From Falciphora oryzae (Eukaryota > Ascomycota > Sordariomycetes > Magnaporthales > Magnaporthaceae), in assembly GCA_000733355.1 (NCBI GenBank), contig JNVV01000020.1, positions 404,035 through 468,034 on the forward strand: a stretch of 64,000 bases of DNA. Reading direction: 5' to 3'. Numbering within the stretch: position 1 is the first letter of the stretch; every line of letters begins with the position of its first letter. Below, in pieces: positions 1 to 10,738 of the stretch. Below the pieces are notes generated by a model. It had not been told where the DNA came from and did not search any database. It saw only the letters and a program-made list of their open reading frames with translations. A program made the position numbers and the translations under genes.

Positions 1-1
1 A

Positions 2-562
2 CCTATAAATCCGTTGGTTATCCGGAATAAGGGCAGGCTTAAGGGCTCGATCGCAATAGGGCCGGGGGCCAATTTAATAAGGCGGTTGCCAAGTGCCCAC
101 GAGATTGCGGGCTTTGAGGAGGCCCGGGATGCTTTGCCGCCCTTAACGGCCCCCTTTGCAGTAGGCAGGGCCCTTGTTAGTAGGGGATCTTCCTTGGCAC
201 GCAACGAGGCCCCTACGTCGTTTGCCCTTGAATTGGGCCTGCTTAAACCCGGGCCCGAGTTACGCCCTGCTAATTTGGCAGGGCGCGCTTCCGCCGTTGA
301 CCTGACAAGGTTAAGCCGACCCCCAGCCTTAGAGGATCTTTCCCACCCCCTCGATCTTTACGAACTAGGCACGGCCGCACTACGGCGCTTAGTACGCCTT
401 TTTGCCCGCCTCGCCGACGAGGTTGACGACGAGGTACTTGAGGCCGCGTTTTCGCAAATGACGCTTCCAAATAATGAATATGACGATATTCCGGTGATAA
501 ACGAGGGGGATTTTGACCGTATAGTTGAAGAGGCGCTTTTACAGGCTAAATTGGGCGCCTAG
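2..562 (+). CDS. C-terminal part of an unrecognised protein (partial, left edge)
   Basis: An open frame enters from the left edge and ends at a TAG at 560-562, giving about 186 codons. It has no ATG, so the true start lies outside the window. The segment is rich in Ala, Leu, Arg, Gly and Pro, then becomes acidic and ends in a Glu/Leu-rich tail. I recognise no domain. Codons are GC-rich and without the TpA bias of RIP-damaged DNA. Its simple repetitive usage (many ggcc/gggc steps) recalls transposon-encoded frames elsewhere in the window, so a mobile-element origin is possible. That is only an impression. Confidence 0.4.
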   Translation, partial: PINPLVIRNKGRLKGSIAIGPGANLIRRLPSAHEIAGFEEARDALPPLTAPFAVGRALVSRGSSLARNEAPTSFALELGLLKPGPELRPANLAGRASAVDLTRLSRPPALEDLSHPLDLYELGTAALRRLVRLFARLADEVDDEVLEAAFSQMTLPNNEYDDIPVINEGDFDRIVEEALLQAKLGA

Positions 563-2679
563 GAGACCTAGGAATGCATTGTTGTTGAAGCCTTTTAGAA
601 GATGACTTTGAGCATAAAAAGATTATTACGGCTTTTTTTATGGTGTTGAGCTTTTTTGATTTTCTACGATCCATAGGGCTGATATGAAATACCTCCAGAT
701 CTTTCGCCATTAGGTGGAGATTTGGCAGAGGTACCGAATCCGTGTGTGGTGGCACTGTGGACCCGCAATCTTGGGGCCAAATAGCCAAACGCAGGGGCTG
801 GATAGACAGCCCCTTGTTGAAGCCCAACGGGCTAGATATCAGGGGATGGGGATAATGCTCATGGGGTATCCACGAGAGAGGAAGAAAGACAGAGGGAGGC
901 TAACCCAGAAGCGAGCAAGTGAGGTAATGACAAAGAAAAACAAGAAATGTTTTTGGGAGATGCAAGAGTTTCTCGAGAGTCCACTTTTCAGCAAACAGGT
1001 CGGCAGAGGAGAACCTGGAAATGCCTAAATGCCGTCACGGTGTTGCACCGGGGCCGCTCATCAAGAACCTGCTGCCGGTAAGAGAGAAAGGGGAAATGCT
1101 AACTACCAAGGGGAGGTGACCGACCGTCGTTTATATACTAGCAGTCGTGCCGCATAGATACATAGGGCTTGGAGCTGACGAGGTGCCTAGTCCAATCTAG
1201 CACCGCAGGTAACTTGCTGGTCCAGAGGCGGCTCTTCAAGCCTCATCTCACGCAAAATACGGTTGGAGTGTTACACAAACCGTATTTTAATGCCTCAATA
1301 ATCACCACCAACCTGTGGCCTGCTCGCTCATAGGCGCCTAGTAAATGAAAGGGATGGTAAGCCGTTAGTTACTAGCTCCATGGAATTTCCAACTACCGAG
1401 CTGTTGATGTGGTCGCACCTCGCAGGAGTACGGGTGGGACTAACCTCGAAATACCGTCTAGACGGATTGGAAGCACCACGTCGTTCCTTGCCGTGGACCA
1501 CATCATCCTCCTGGCGATGTGACTCATGGCCATATGCCCCAAATGACGGCAGCCCTACCCACGACAAAGGTGGGTAACCGTGAGCTAACCCCAAAGTTTC
1601 GATCGTCGGTTGCCTTATTTTTTTTATATGCACAAGGGTGTTATTCTAGAAGCGTCTCCTAGACTTCGATGTCCCTCAGAAGTCAAAGTGGGATGTAGGG
1701 TTGTCATGCATCCCTTACGTCTGCGGGATGGCTTTAGCCTGCCTACGCAAAGAAGCAGGCCAGGTAAGCCGTCGAGATGTTTTAAACACAAAAGCAGCGT
1801 GCTGGCCAATGAGACCGGGTGATGGGCACAAAACTGGGCGCCGATGACAGAAGCTGGTCATGGCTGCATCATTTGACAAGACAAATGTGCGTTTTGTAGA
1901 AGCACGAGGGAGGCATCGTGACGTTTTCTCTGAATGACCTGGGCGACCGCACTAGATTAAGGATGGAGTGGTAGGCGACCAGCCGTTTTGCAGAGAATCC
2001 AGGCGCGGGGTCAATGATGACATTACACTGCGGGGTGCGGCAGATTGCCAACAACTCCCGATTTCCAAGCTCTGGGCTGTCCTAGGGATCGAGATTTGGA
2101 GGGTGGAGCTTGTGTGACGAGCAAGTTGAACGGCAAGAGATGAATGTGGAAGCGGCAGAGAAGCACAGTATGTAAGGCAATAGCAAATAGCATCAGAAAT
2201 TCAAACTATTCCGGGCGGACAACAAAACTCATACAACTTCAGGCCAGCTGTTCCGACGTGACAATGATTAGGGGTGGGTGATTACAGATAGAGAGTACAC
2301 ATTATGAATGATGGGTTGGCGGGGAGGTGGGATCGCTTTTGCTTTTTTTCTTTCTCTCTTGGACGCATGAAAGGGGCGTGCTTTTGGGGGTTGGGGCTGC
2401 GGCGACCAGCGGCAGGGGAAAAAAAAAAAAAAAAAAAAAAGAGAAACGAGGGTAAAAGGAGGTAAGTACAGGTAAAAGAAATCAGAAGCTGGATGAAAAC
2501 CGCCGGCGGCTCTTTCTCCAGCAACGAGAGACTGAAGGGCAGGATTGAAGACAAATCACGGTGTTGGGCGCAAAGGAGCCGCGCCGAGGGCACATTCAGT
2601 CGCCGTGCCCCTTGGTTTGTGGAAAAGTCACAGCTCTCCCGTGTTGGCGGCTTCGCGAGTGTATGGGCGCGATTGACAA
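563..2679. other. Intergenic stretch without a supported gene
   Basis: Short frames on both strands are mutually contradictory and lack splice support or recognisable domains. The stretch holds ordinary mixed sequence and an uninterrupted A run at 2419-2440. Confidence 0.5.
2419..2440. repeat. Poly(A) run, 22 nt
   Basis: Uninterrupted A22. It is one of about eleven mononucleotide A or T runs of 14-27 nt scattered through the window's intergenic DNA. Confidence 0.95.
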
Positions 2680-3657
2680 TCAAGCGCCCTGACGGTGGGG
2701 GTACCCAGTGATGTTTGGGAGCTGAATGTCGGGATCCTCGACGTCAATCGCCAACTGGTATCTGCCATCATCCGGCGGCGGGGTGAGGTTGCCCGTCATC
2801 AGGAGCCCCGCGTGCTGGATGACCCTGTGACGGTGGTTGGTAGCGCGTCTGCGGTCCGAAGGCGTCGCGAACGTGCTGAAGGGAGGCTGCGACTGCGTCG
2901 AGGTGGAGCCGTACCCGTTCAGCCTTTCCAAGAGCTGCTCCTCGCGTGTGAGTTCAGGAACCCGCGGCAAGGACAGCGGGCGGGCCTGGGTGCCAATCGA
3001 GTCGGCCCAGTCCCTAGAGTTGTGCCGCGATCTTTGCGGGGGTGGAGACAGGTTAGCTTGAATTGGACCACTGAAGGGGGCCTGGACTAGCGCAGATCGG
3101 CTGGTTGGCTCCCGCTATTTTAGCGACATACCCATGCACCGACCCTTGAGCGGCGGTGACGGACACCCTGTTCAGCTCGGCAGGGTCCATCGCGTCTTCA
3201 GCCGGGACGTATGTAACATATGCAAATTCGGATCCGGAGTAGCGGTCGCCTCCGTACGCGGCCTGTAGGGGAGCATGGCCTTGGGGCTCCGCTTCGTATT
3301 CTCCGTGGCGGGAGGAGACGGTGGTCGGGGCCGGGGTTGACGGGCTGACTTGCGAGTATGCTGTGCCAGCAGACGCGTCAAGCTGGTCTGTCTGGCCCGC
3401 GGGCTCAGGGTGGGGGTGGTGGGACAGCGGTTCGTGGTACGTTGAGGGTCTGCTTGTCACGTCGCGTGTCAGTATGCGCGCAGCTACCCGAGGGCGGGAA
3501 CGAAAAAAAGGTTGGTGGTTGAATGGATGACGCACTCGGCCGTGTACTCATGTCTGTCCGCATCCGAGATCGAAGGCCCGGCGTGTCGGAGACCCTTAGC
3601 CTTCTTCCGGTTCGGGTCTTCCCCTTGCTGGCTCGTGCTTCGCTTCTCGTTCCCCAT
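2680..3657 (-). CDS. Hypothetical protein, three exons
   Basis: Modelled as join of 3657-3536, 3449-3167 and 3114-2680 on the minus strand: 840 nt, 279 residues, all phases agreeing. Intron 1 (86 nt) has donor GTGCGT, a TACTGAC branch point and a CAG acceptor. Intron 2 (52 nt) has a weaker GTGTCC donor, a CGCTAAA-like branch point and TAG. The start is the first ATG before a basic, Ser/Gln-rich N-terminus. The protein is hydrophilic, rich in Pro, Ser, His and Gln, with no signal peptide or membrane span. Its best-ordered part is a leucine-containing segment in exon 3 (around TREEQLLERLNGYG). I recognise no family, and the composition suggests a mostly disordered nuclear or cytoplasmic protein. 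The donor of intron 2 is the least certain point. Confidence 0.6.
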
Positions 3658-5065
3658 CGTGTGTCGAGGACGTCAGGGTCTTGTGCTGATTAGTGGTGAA
3701 GGTATTAGGGTAGCAGAAAAAGGAGAAAAAAAAAAAAAAAAGGCGTCCACGCGCTCGCCGATAGTAGAACAAGGGTGAAAGAGTGACTGGGAACTGGACT
3801 TGATGGCCCTGAGGAGAAAGCTGTTTCCCCTCAACGAGCTGTCGACGGTGAACCCTCGCGCTTTAATACCTATCCAGACGACATTGGGGGCCGGCTGTGG
3901 CTTCACGACCCGAACAACCCCGGTAGGCGCCCACGCGTCCGATGGCTTGTCACGAGCCGGCGCTGGGATTCTTTCGTGGGGCACAGCTGGCGGCCACCAC
4001 ATGGCGGCGCCGTTTTGCGGGCCACCATCTTGGCCAGGAGTCGGAGGATCGCGAAAAGAAGGCGGCCGCTAGGTAGGAGGTGAACCTGCGTCGACCAGGC
4101 CCTTGGGTCAGAGAAGATGCAGGGGGAAATGGCGCGGCGATTGAGTCAGCCAGCGGGCTGAAGTGTCGATGCCGCAGGAACCGACGCCTCGTTAACGCGG
4201 TGTCTCAGATTAAATTGACAAGCTTAGATAGCCGGGCCGACCCCAAATCTTGGGCCGTGTATTATGATGATGGTGGCATTGCGACCGATGTCCTGACAGC
4301 CCTAACAGGCCACGATGGGAGTCGTCGGGCAAACTCGTCCACCGGCCTCCTTTTCCTGGCATTGCCGGAAAGTTTTGTCATCGGCAGAACCCCAAGGCAA
4401 CCGAGGCGGCCACGCTGATGAAGCAAAAGAAAGGGGCCGGGATGGGGATCAGCTGGATGATTATCGCGGGTGGCGGTTTTTGCATTCTGATTGAACGCCA
4501 CTTTGCGGCACGTTCGGCGGTTACCCAGCGGAGGCGGGTCACACCCGTTCGGCAGAGCTGCTCACTGGGCCGAGATTCACCACCTTCTAACTTTGGGTAC
4601 ACAACAGACTGGGGGCAACGATAGGCCCGGAGCCCCCGTGGACGGCCTGCTTCGATGCACCTCTGCGGGCTCATGTGGCGACCACTCATGGCGCAAAGAC
4701 GACGCGGCCTCTGCATCGATCGACCAAAGGATGAAACGGATTGTTGACAATAATAGGACATTCACCGAACGACCAGCCACTCGCTTTCTGAACCGGACTT
4801 GACGAGACGGAAACACGAGGTGGAAATGCAGAAACGTATTACTACTGCACAATTAAGCAGGGTCGCCAATGCATTTGGAATGGGACCCGCCATGGGTGAA
4901 TGCCAGCAAAGCAGACTGGGAAAACCGCGAGCTTTTCGCCGAGGGGGCCCTCTCACGATTTATCCTGGCCCCCACGCGTGCCCCTTGCCATGGAGCGGTG
5001 TAGAGACGCGGCACAGTCGTCTGAATTGCGTTTTGGCAGGGCATGGATGGGACTGGCACCACGGC
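3658..5065. other. Intergenic stretch, nothing convincing
   Basis: Contains an A-run at 3726-3741 just upstream of the preceding gene's start. The frames on both strands overlap each other and show no domain or splice pattern. Confidence 0.4.
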
Positions 5066-5389
5066 CTAGCGGGCAGCAGTCTGCGTGTCTGCTTTGCTGC
5101 TCTGAGCGTGTGCATCAAGCATGCAGTCGACATCAAATCGACAAGTCATCTCACCGGGTAAAATTGCATCCAGGGCTCGCACGATCGCACGCAGTCGTTC
5201 GAGCCCGGAACCAGGCTCCGTGGGCCCCACTGTTTCCAGAACCGCAGGCTTGAGTTCCACAGCATTGAGATCGAACCAGATCAGACCCCCCTGTGCTGGT
5301 TCTCGCGGCGACCAAGACCAACAACCTCCACTCCAAACCAGGGGCCCTTGTCGGAACGATATTCGGAGAGAATATGGAATTTGGAACAA
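5066..5389 (-). CDS. Possible exon or short hypothetical protein
   Basis: A 107-codon minus-strand frame. Its middle (around WFDLNAVELKPAVLETVGP to LERLRAIVRALDAILPG) has protein-like composition, with an amphipathic Leu/Arg/Ala stretch. It is bracketed by a plausible acceptor (ACCAGCACAG) and a GTGAGA donor, so the coding part may be only about 5160-5300 of a spliced gene. I could not find convincing partner exons on either side and recognise no family. Confidence 0.25.
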   Translation of the reverse strand: MFQIPYSLRISFRQGPLVWSGGCWSWSPREPAQGGLIWFDLNAVELKPAVLETVGPTEPGSGLERLRAIVRALDAILPGEMTCRFDVDCMLDAHAQSSKADTQTAAR

Positions 5390-7545
5390 ATCTCCGTGGT
5401 TTTACGGACCGCTCAACTTGAGCCGCACCTAATGGAAAGGATGGGCCCCATCATGAAGCCATTTTCGCTTGAGGAAATGCCGAACTAGGACCCGAAGTTC
5501 CTCTCAACAGGACCAGGGTCAAGTTCGGGGGACCATTGTCTGCAATCTACACACTGTCCGGAGCTTTGGGCCGGCGTCGGCGGAGCGGCCGTGCCCCTGG
5601 GGCTTCCCTTTCTGGGCCGTACCAACTGCTCCCGATTTCGCAGCATATCCTGCCTCCGTTTACCCTTGTGGCCGCTGGGGCCGCTTTGGTGGCCACTGCT
5701 AATTTCCCTTCCCCTCGTTTTCCGCACACTTTCGCGACATTGCGACACAGACCGGCGCCACGTGTTCCTCCCAGGGGTTGCTGCCAAGATCTTGATGATC
5801 TCTGGATTGCACCCTGCGTCCTCTGAATGCCAAGACAGGCCATTACACCGACCTCGCCGCGAATCTCCTGGCATGAGCTGTCTGGGCCACTCCGCGCACG
5901 GACCGTGCTTGCCCGCACAATTTTCGGTTGACCAGAACATGCACTTTTCCAGATTGACCAGAACATGCACTTTTCCAGATTGACCAGAACATGCACTTTT
6001 CCAGATTGGAGCGTTCGCCGAATCGTCGAACGAATGCGCCAACAACATGCTGGCAGCACTTATTTCCAAGCTATTAGCACATGAAACATATCACTTGTTC
6101 TCGCATCCTCCCGGCTTGAAACTCGAACTTTTTTTTTTCTTTCCCGGGGGTTTGCCTTTTCTATTTGCGCCTGAAACGTAATAATTCCAAACGGCTTCAT
6201 AACTTGTGGCAAATCCATCGCATTTTGACATTTTTGACACAAGAAGGAACGCTTCACAGCAACCTTTGTACAGCGCTATTTATAAAATGACGTGGTGACC
6301 TTTACGGTAGTTGCCTCTTCTAGTGAGGCTATCCCCAGCCTGACATGCCAGCGCCCGCGATCCATCGTCAAGTGATTTTCTTCTTCACTCCTCACCCTGT
6401 CTCAGTATTCCAGTCCCGTCTCTAAGAAGGCATTGTCACCCGAGGCTTTCTTGTGGTCATCCCACGATGTGATGTCTTGGATGCCTCCCACTAGCCGGTG
6501 GTTGTGGGTCGACTGGGCTTGAAGGCTCTCAATGATAGCAACTTTACTGGCTGGAATATCTGCTCACGTTGTCGTGATGCATGGTCTGGGAGGGTGAGAC
6601 ACAATCGAGCAACTATTTCACGCTGCCTCAAAACGCTCTTTCGCCCTTATTAGGGGACACTTCAGGTACTTGACACGATACTTGCTGTGCTCTAATGGGA
6701 GAATGCAGGATAGACGACGGTTGCCTCGTCGCCCGATATGCCTGTATAGTTCCACGCCCGTCGAAAGACAGGGCGTGGAAAAGAAAGGAAGGGCTCGCTT
6801 ACTACAGAGGGATTAGCGTCTGCCCGGCTTCTTGTTCACCGAGAGGTGCAGCTTTTGAGTCCTCTGGACAAAAGTACGGCTTTGGGGGCCAAACGGACAA
6901 TCTGGGGGCCAGAAAGGGGCCACCAGTGCTGTCGCCCCATTGCTTACCATGATTTATCCTCCAATGCAACAGATCAATTGCGATAGAAACCGGCAAGGCT
7001 GGTGAGATTATGCATGTTGAGTCCTTCTCGGGGTACAGGACCGTTCCGGGTGCCCGAAGTGTAGATATGATTGTCGAGTGTAGGAAGGGCTGCATCATGG
7101 TGGTCAGGCTAGAGTTTTGCACGCATCCCCCACTCTTGCCGAGATATACCCAGTTTTGCTCCGTCTGACAGGCAGCAAAGGTCTCTTTGCCCCGCCGCCT
7201 CATGCACGTGCTTCTAGTGTGGGTGGTATTGAGCTTGATACGCCTTCATATAATCACATGTCCCATCACGTATGCAGGCGATCTACGCAATGTGGAATCC
7301 GTACGTAATTGAATGCCAACCTTGATCGCGTATCTGATGGTCTAGAAGGTTGCAATGCGCACGGGGGTTGCACAAGGAAAGAAAAGAAAAAAAAAAAGAA
7401 ATAAAAAAGGGGTGTTGTGAAAAAAGAGGTGGGTCCGTCCGTACTCCTCGCTTGCGCGCGCCAGTCGCCTCTAACGACGACCTAAGGCCTCAAAGCTCCC
7501 GTCCCTGATAAAACTCCTCGCTACATTACCATATTCCCTCTCCGT
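5390..7545. other. Intergenic stretch with a short tandem repeat
   Basis: No supported gene. Minus-strand frames across 5485-6069 read through a 26-bp tandem repeat and look like shadows. An A-rich segment at about 7376-7410 lies just beyond the 3' end of the next gene. Confidence 0.45.
5930..6007. repeat. 26-bp perfect tandem repeat, three copies
   Basis: Three identical 26-bp units at 5930-5955, 5956-5981 and 5982-6007, each beginning gaccagaacatgcacttttc. The unit is not a multiple of three, so it does not preserve a reading frame. Confidence 0.95.
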
Positions 7546-8667
7546 CTAACCCGCCCAAGCCGTTGGGTGAAACTCCATGAGAGCATATAACCCGATAAGA
7601 GTGCCTATCAAAAAAGACATGGCCCCGTACCAGTACGTGAACCCGGGACCGGTGGTGTCACCAGCCAACCTCAAAATGCCGATCAGGCCGAAGCCGGTCG
7701 AGCCCACGATGTTCGCAAACGTGCCCAGCCAGTCGGGGGACGACAGCTTGGGCTTGTACCACTTTTCCTGGATGACAAAAATGACGCTGATGTTGGCGAG
7801 GAGCAAGAGCGTGCCGCCGATGACCTGCTGCATGGGCACGAGGAACTTGAAGGCGTCCGAGGTCGGGGGCACGGCGCCCGGCATGCCGGAAAAGGTGGCG
7901 ACCAGGAAGAACAGACCGGCAACCCACGACACCAGGCTGGCGGGGAAAGGGATGGACTTGAAAAGGGCGGCGAACTCCTCCTTGGTCGGCTTCCAGACCC
8001 AGCTCTCGGAGCCGATGAGAGCGGGGCGGTAGGTGGCGACGCCGCCCTTCTGGACCTCGACGGTGCCCCGGTTGGCGTTGAAGGCGGCGATCATGCCGAG
8101 CACGCCGCCGATGGTGAAGCTCAGGGAGCCGGTGGCGAGGAAGCCCGGGACCGCGAGGGTGCCGATCTCGGGGAAGGCGAGCGACGGGGCGACGACGGGG
8201 ATCAGGCCGAAGGTGGCGCTCGTGACGAAGGACGCGCTGCCAAAGACGTATATCATGGTCACGATCCAGTTTATGTCGCGGACGGGGAACACGGTGAACA
8301 TGCGCACGATGCGCCCGCGCCCGCCCTCCTCGATCTCGACGTAGAACTTGGCCGGCGGCTTGTCGAGCGAGTCGACGCTCGCGTTGCTGCCCTGGTACAG
8401 GCCCGCGGGCACCTGCTGCCGCTCGTACTCGCACTGGGCCTTGTACGACATGTAGTCGACGACCTGGATGACGCGCCGGGGCGACGGCTGCGGCTGCTCG
8501 AGGCCGAACTCGTCGTCGTAGGTCGGGTAGCCGCCGTTGTCGTCTTGCCTGCGCGGCGCGATGTTGCGGCCGTTCGGTAATGGCGGCACCGGCGGTCGTG
8601 CGAGGGCGGGGACCCGGTACATCGAGCCCCGGATCATCGACGCCCGGGCGGCGGCGGCGGCGTTCAT
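7546..8667 (-). CDS. Fungal integral membrane protein, six predicted helices
   Basis: Uninterrupted frame of 373 codons. I chose the ATG at 8667 because the frame upstream runs through low-complexity 5' sequence and a tandem repeat. Residues 1-120 are hydrophilic and Pro/Arg/Asp-rich, probably cytosolic. Hydrophobic helices follow at about 130-150, 173-194, 243-262, 276-299, 312-336 and 345-365. There is a conserved-looking Trp-Lys-Pro loop near 225 and a charged WYKPKLSSPDW loop near 303-313. It resembles the widespread uncharacterised fungal integral membrane proteins; a YrhK-like domain in the C-terminal half is possible but is my inference. No transport motif is visible. Third codon positions are strongly G/C, as expected of an expressed housekeeping-type gene. 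Confidence 0.85.
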   Translation of the reverse strand: MNAAAAARASMIRGSMYRVPALARPPVPPLPNGRNIAPRRQDDNGGYPTYDDEFGLEQPQPSPRRVIQVVDYMSYKAQCEYERQQVPAGLYQGSNASVDSLDKPPAKFYVEIEEGGRGRIVRMFTVFPVRDINWIVTMIYVFGSASFVTSATFGLIPVVAPSLAFPEIGTLAVPGFLATGSLSFTIGGVLGMIAAFNANRGTVEVQKGGVATYRPALIGSESWVWKPTKEEFAALFKSIPFPASLVSWVAGLFFLVATFSGMPGAVPPTSDAFKFLVPMQQVIGGTLLLLANISVIFVIQEKWYKPKLSSPDWLGTFANIVGSTGFGLIGILRLAGDTTGPGFTYWYGAMSFLIGTLIGLYALMEFHPTAWAG

Positions 8668-8737
8668 GGTGGGCGAAAAGGTGTGGCTAGCGAATGACGA
8701 AGGTGGGTTGGTTTGTCGTAGTGTCCTTCTACATGCG

Positions 8738-8948
8738 GATCGAACGTGGGAGGCGAATTCGTCGACTCGATCGACGAAAAATCGTAGCACGAAAGGAAAG
8801 GGTTTGGCTAGAATCGAACTTGATGTAACCGTCGAGTCGATCGACGGCAAATCGTAACACGCAAGGAAAAGGCTGTCTAAGAATCGAACGTTATGTGTTC
8901 GTCGAATCGACCGACGACGGTAAAATCGTGACAAGGAATGGGTTGCCT
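8738..8948. repeat. Three imperfect ~70-bp direct repeats in the 5' flank of the membrane-protein gene
   Basis: Units at about 8738-8810, 8811-8880 and 8881-8948. Each opens with gaatcgaac or a close variant. Each carries a self-complementary core of the type gtcgaNtcgatcgac, then a cgtaacac/aaggaa tail. The array begins 71 bp upstream of the ATG at 8667, so it lies in the 5' UTR or core promoter. The repeated palindromic core could be a protein-binding site; that role is inference. Confidence 0.8.
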
Positions 8949-10738
8949 CGCCCGTGATGATCTAGCTAATAATAAGGAAGGGCGCCGACGATGAAAAAAA
9001 AAAGCCACCCCGGGCCGAGCCCCAAAATTACCGTCAACGGGCGCTTGACTGACAGCATAACGTGGGGACAGGCGCGTTTCAGCAGATCCGGGGGGATCAG
9101 GCGCCAAACCCGAAGACTCGGTTTGCGCTTGCAAGCCAGAAACGAGACGGTCAGGGGCCCAGACAAGCGACCCAGGGGGAGGTGACTGGACGCAACCCAG
9201 CGACACGCTTCGGAGCTTCTTTTCTGACGGTGGCGAGGTGCTTGGCATCTGAGAGAGAAGGGCGCCCGGCGAGACCGGCATCCCCGACGATGGCCGGCCT
9301 TGGAAGCTACTCTGCTACCAGAGGACTGGCGCTTCCCGTTGCCACTCGGAGAAAAGGACCGCTGCCACAGGGGAAGGTATCAAGCCAATACATATACAGG
9401 CCCTCCTCTTACCTGCCAGACAAAGCCAATCCCCTTTGTTTCTGCCACCATCCAGCCATGCCACGCATCCTGATTAGCCAGCAGATTAAGCTCCTCCCTC
9501 TTGACCTCCTCCCCATGCCCAACAACCACCCCCATGCAGGAGAGGCCTGTACATAATTGGCTCGTTTTGGCTTAGGTCGTACGATCCCAGACGTGCCGGA
9601 CCCTTATAATACTACGCTGAGATAGTGCAAAATTCTCGCAGGGCCTTTAATAGCAGCGAGCCACCGCCAGTGGGAACGCGGGCGTAAAAGGACTGTGGCA
9701 GAATTACCTTGTTTGGAACGCCCCCATGCGGCTTCTGAATCAAACGAATCAGGTAATACGGAGAAGGCCCCACACAAGTGGAGCAAGATGCAGACCAGGG
9801 ACGCTCCAACATCCATACGGTTGAAGTTCCTGATCCTAGCGCTTCAGGAGCTTGCTGCAATGCCGTCGTCCCTAGTCATGCTGTTGCAGTTTTGAGCCCC
9901 ATCAGACGCGCGGAAACCTTGTCCCCCAAGGCGTCTAGAACCGCAGACCCTGTCCGTTTGCGGCCGCGGCCACAGGAAAAGAAATGGGGACCCTGGCCGT
10001 CCCGACGCCGCGGAGGAGAGACGGGCGCCGCGGAGGGCGGACTAGGAACGCGCCCGGGGCTGCAAGCAATGTAGCACCGGACCCGTACGCCCATGCTTCT
10101 ATTGGCCGTCCACAGGTCCCAACGGCGGCGCACCAACCTCGGCCTCGGACTCGGTGGCAGGGCCCTTAAAAGGGAAATGGCCTGACCGGCCAATTAAGGC
10201 GTCCATGTCAGATCCTGAAGACCCGGTGGAGGGGAAATGCCATCTCACCGCAAGCCACGCAGGCGTGTGATAGACGAAGACGTTTGATTCGATCTCTGCC
10301 TTGGCACGCATCATCTGAATGGGAAACATCTGCCGAGTCAAGTAGCTGCGTCTTGCCAGACCGCTCATCCTGGGTGCACGAGCACCTGCAAACCAAACAT
10401 CCCCACCGGATGGAGACGACGACAAGATCCTGAGCGATGTCACCATGATAACGAGATCCATGACGACCAGAGATCCACGACGACGAGATGGGATGTATAA
10501 GTATGCTTAGATGCCTGTCCAAACAAACCCAAGAGATCACCATCTGGTCACTGCTCGAAGCATCCGCATTGCTCTGGCCAATGTGTTGATATCAGCAGCG
10601 CCTCCAGCTTACTCAGGTTGTTGCGTCTCGTCCACGTTGACGTGGGCATTCTTTCCTTCAGATTTGTTTCACCAACTGTCCCGCCTGATTTAGACAAACA
10701 AAAACAAACACGGCCACACACGCGCACACACACACAAC
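8949..10738. promoter_or_regulatory. Shared intergenic region between divergent genes, with the MFS upstream sequence
   Basis: No supported gene. The membrane-protein gene (-) and the MFS gene (+) are divergently arranged around this 1.8-kb stretch. Near its right end are a TATA-like tgtataagtatg (about 10495-10506) and a CA-rich leader (about 10695-10738) running directly into the MFS start codon. Such leaders are common in fungal 5' UTRs. No specific regulator site can be named. Confidence 0.4.

Noticed and set aside
5930..6007. CRISPR-like array
   Set aside because: The repeats are directly adjacent without spacers, and the genome is fungal.
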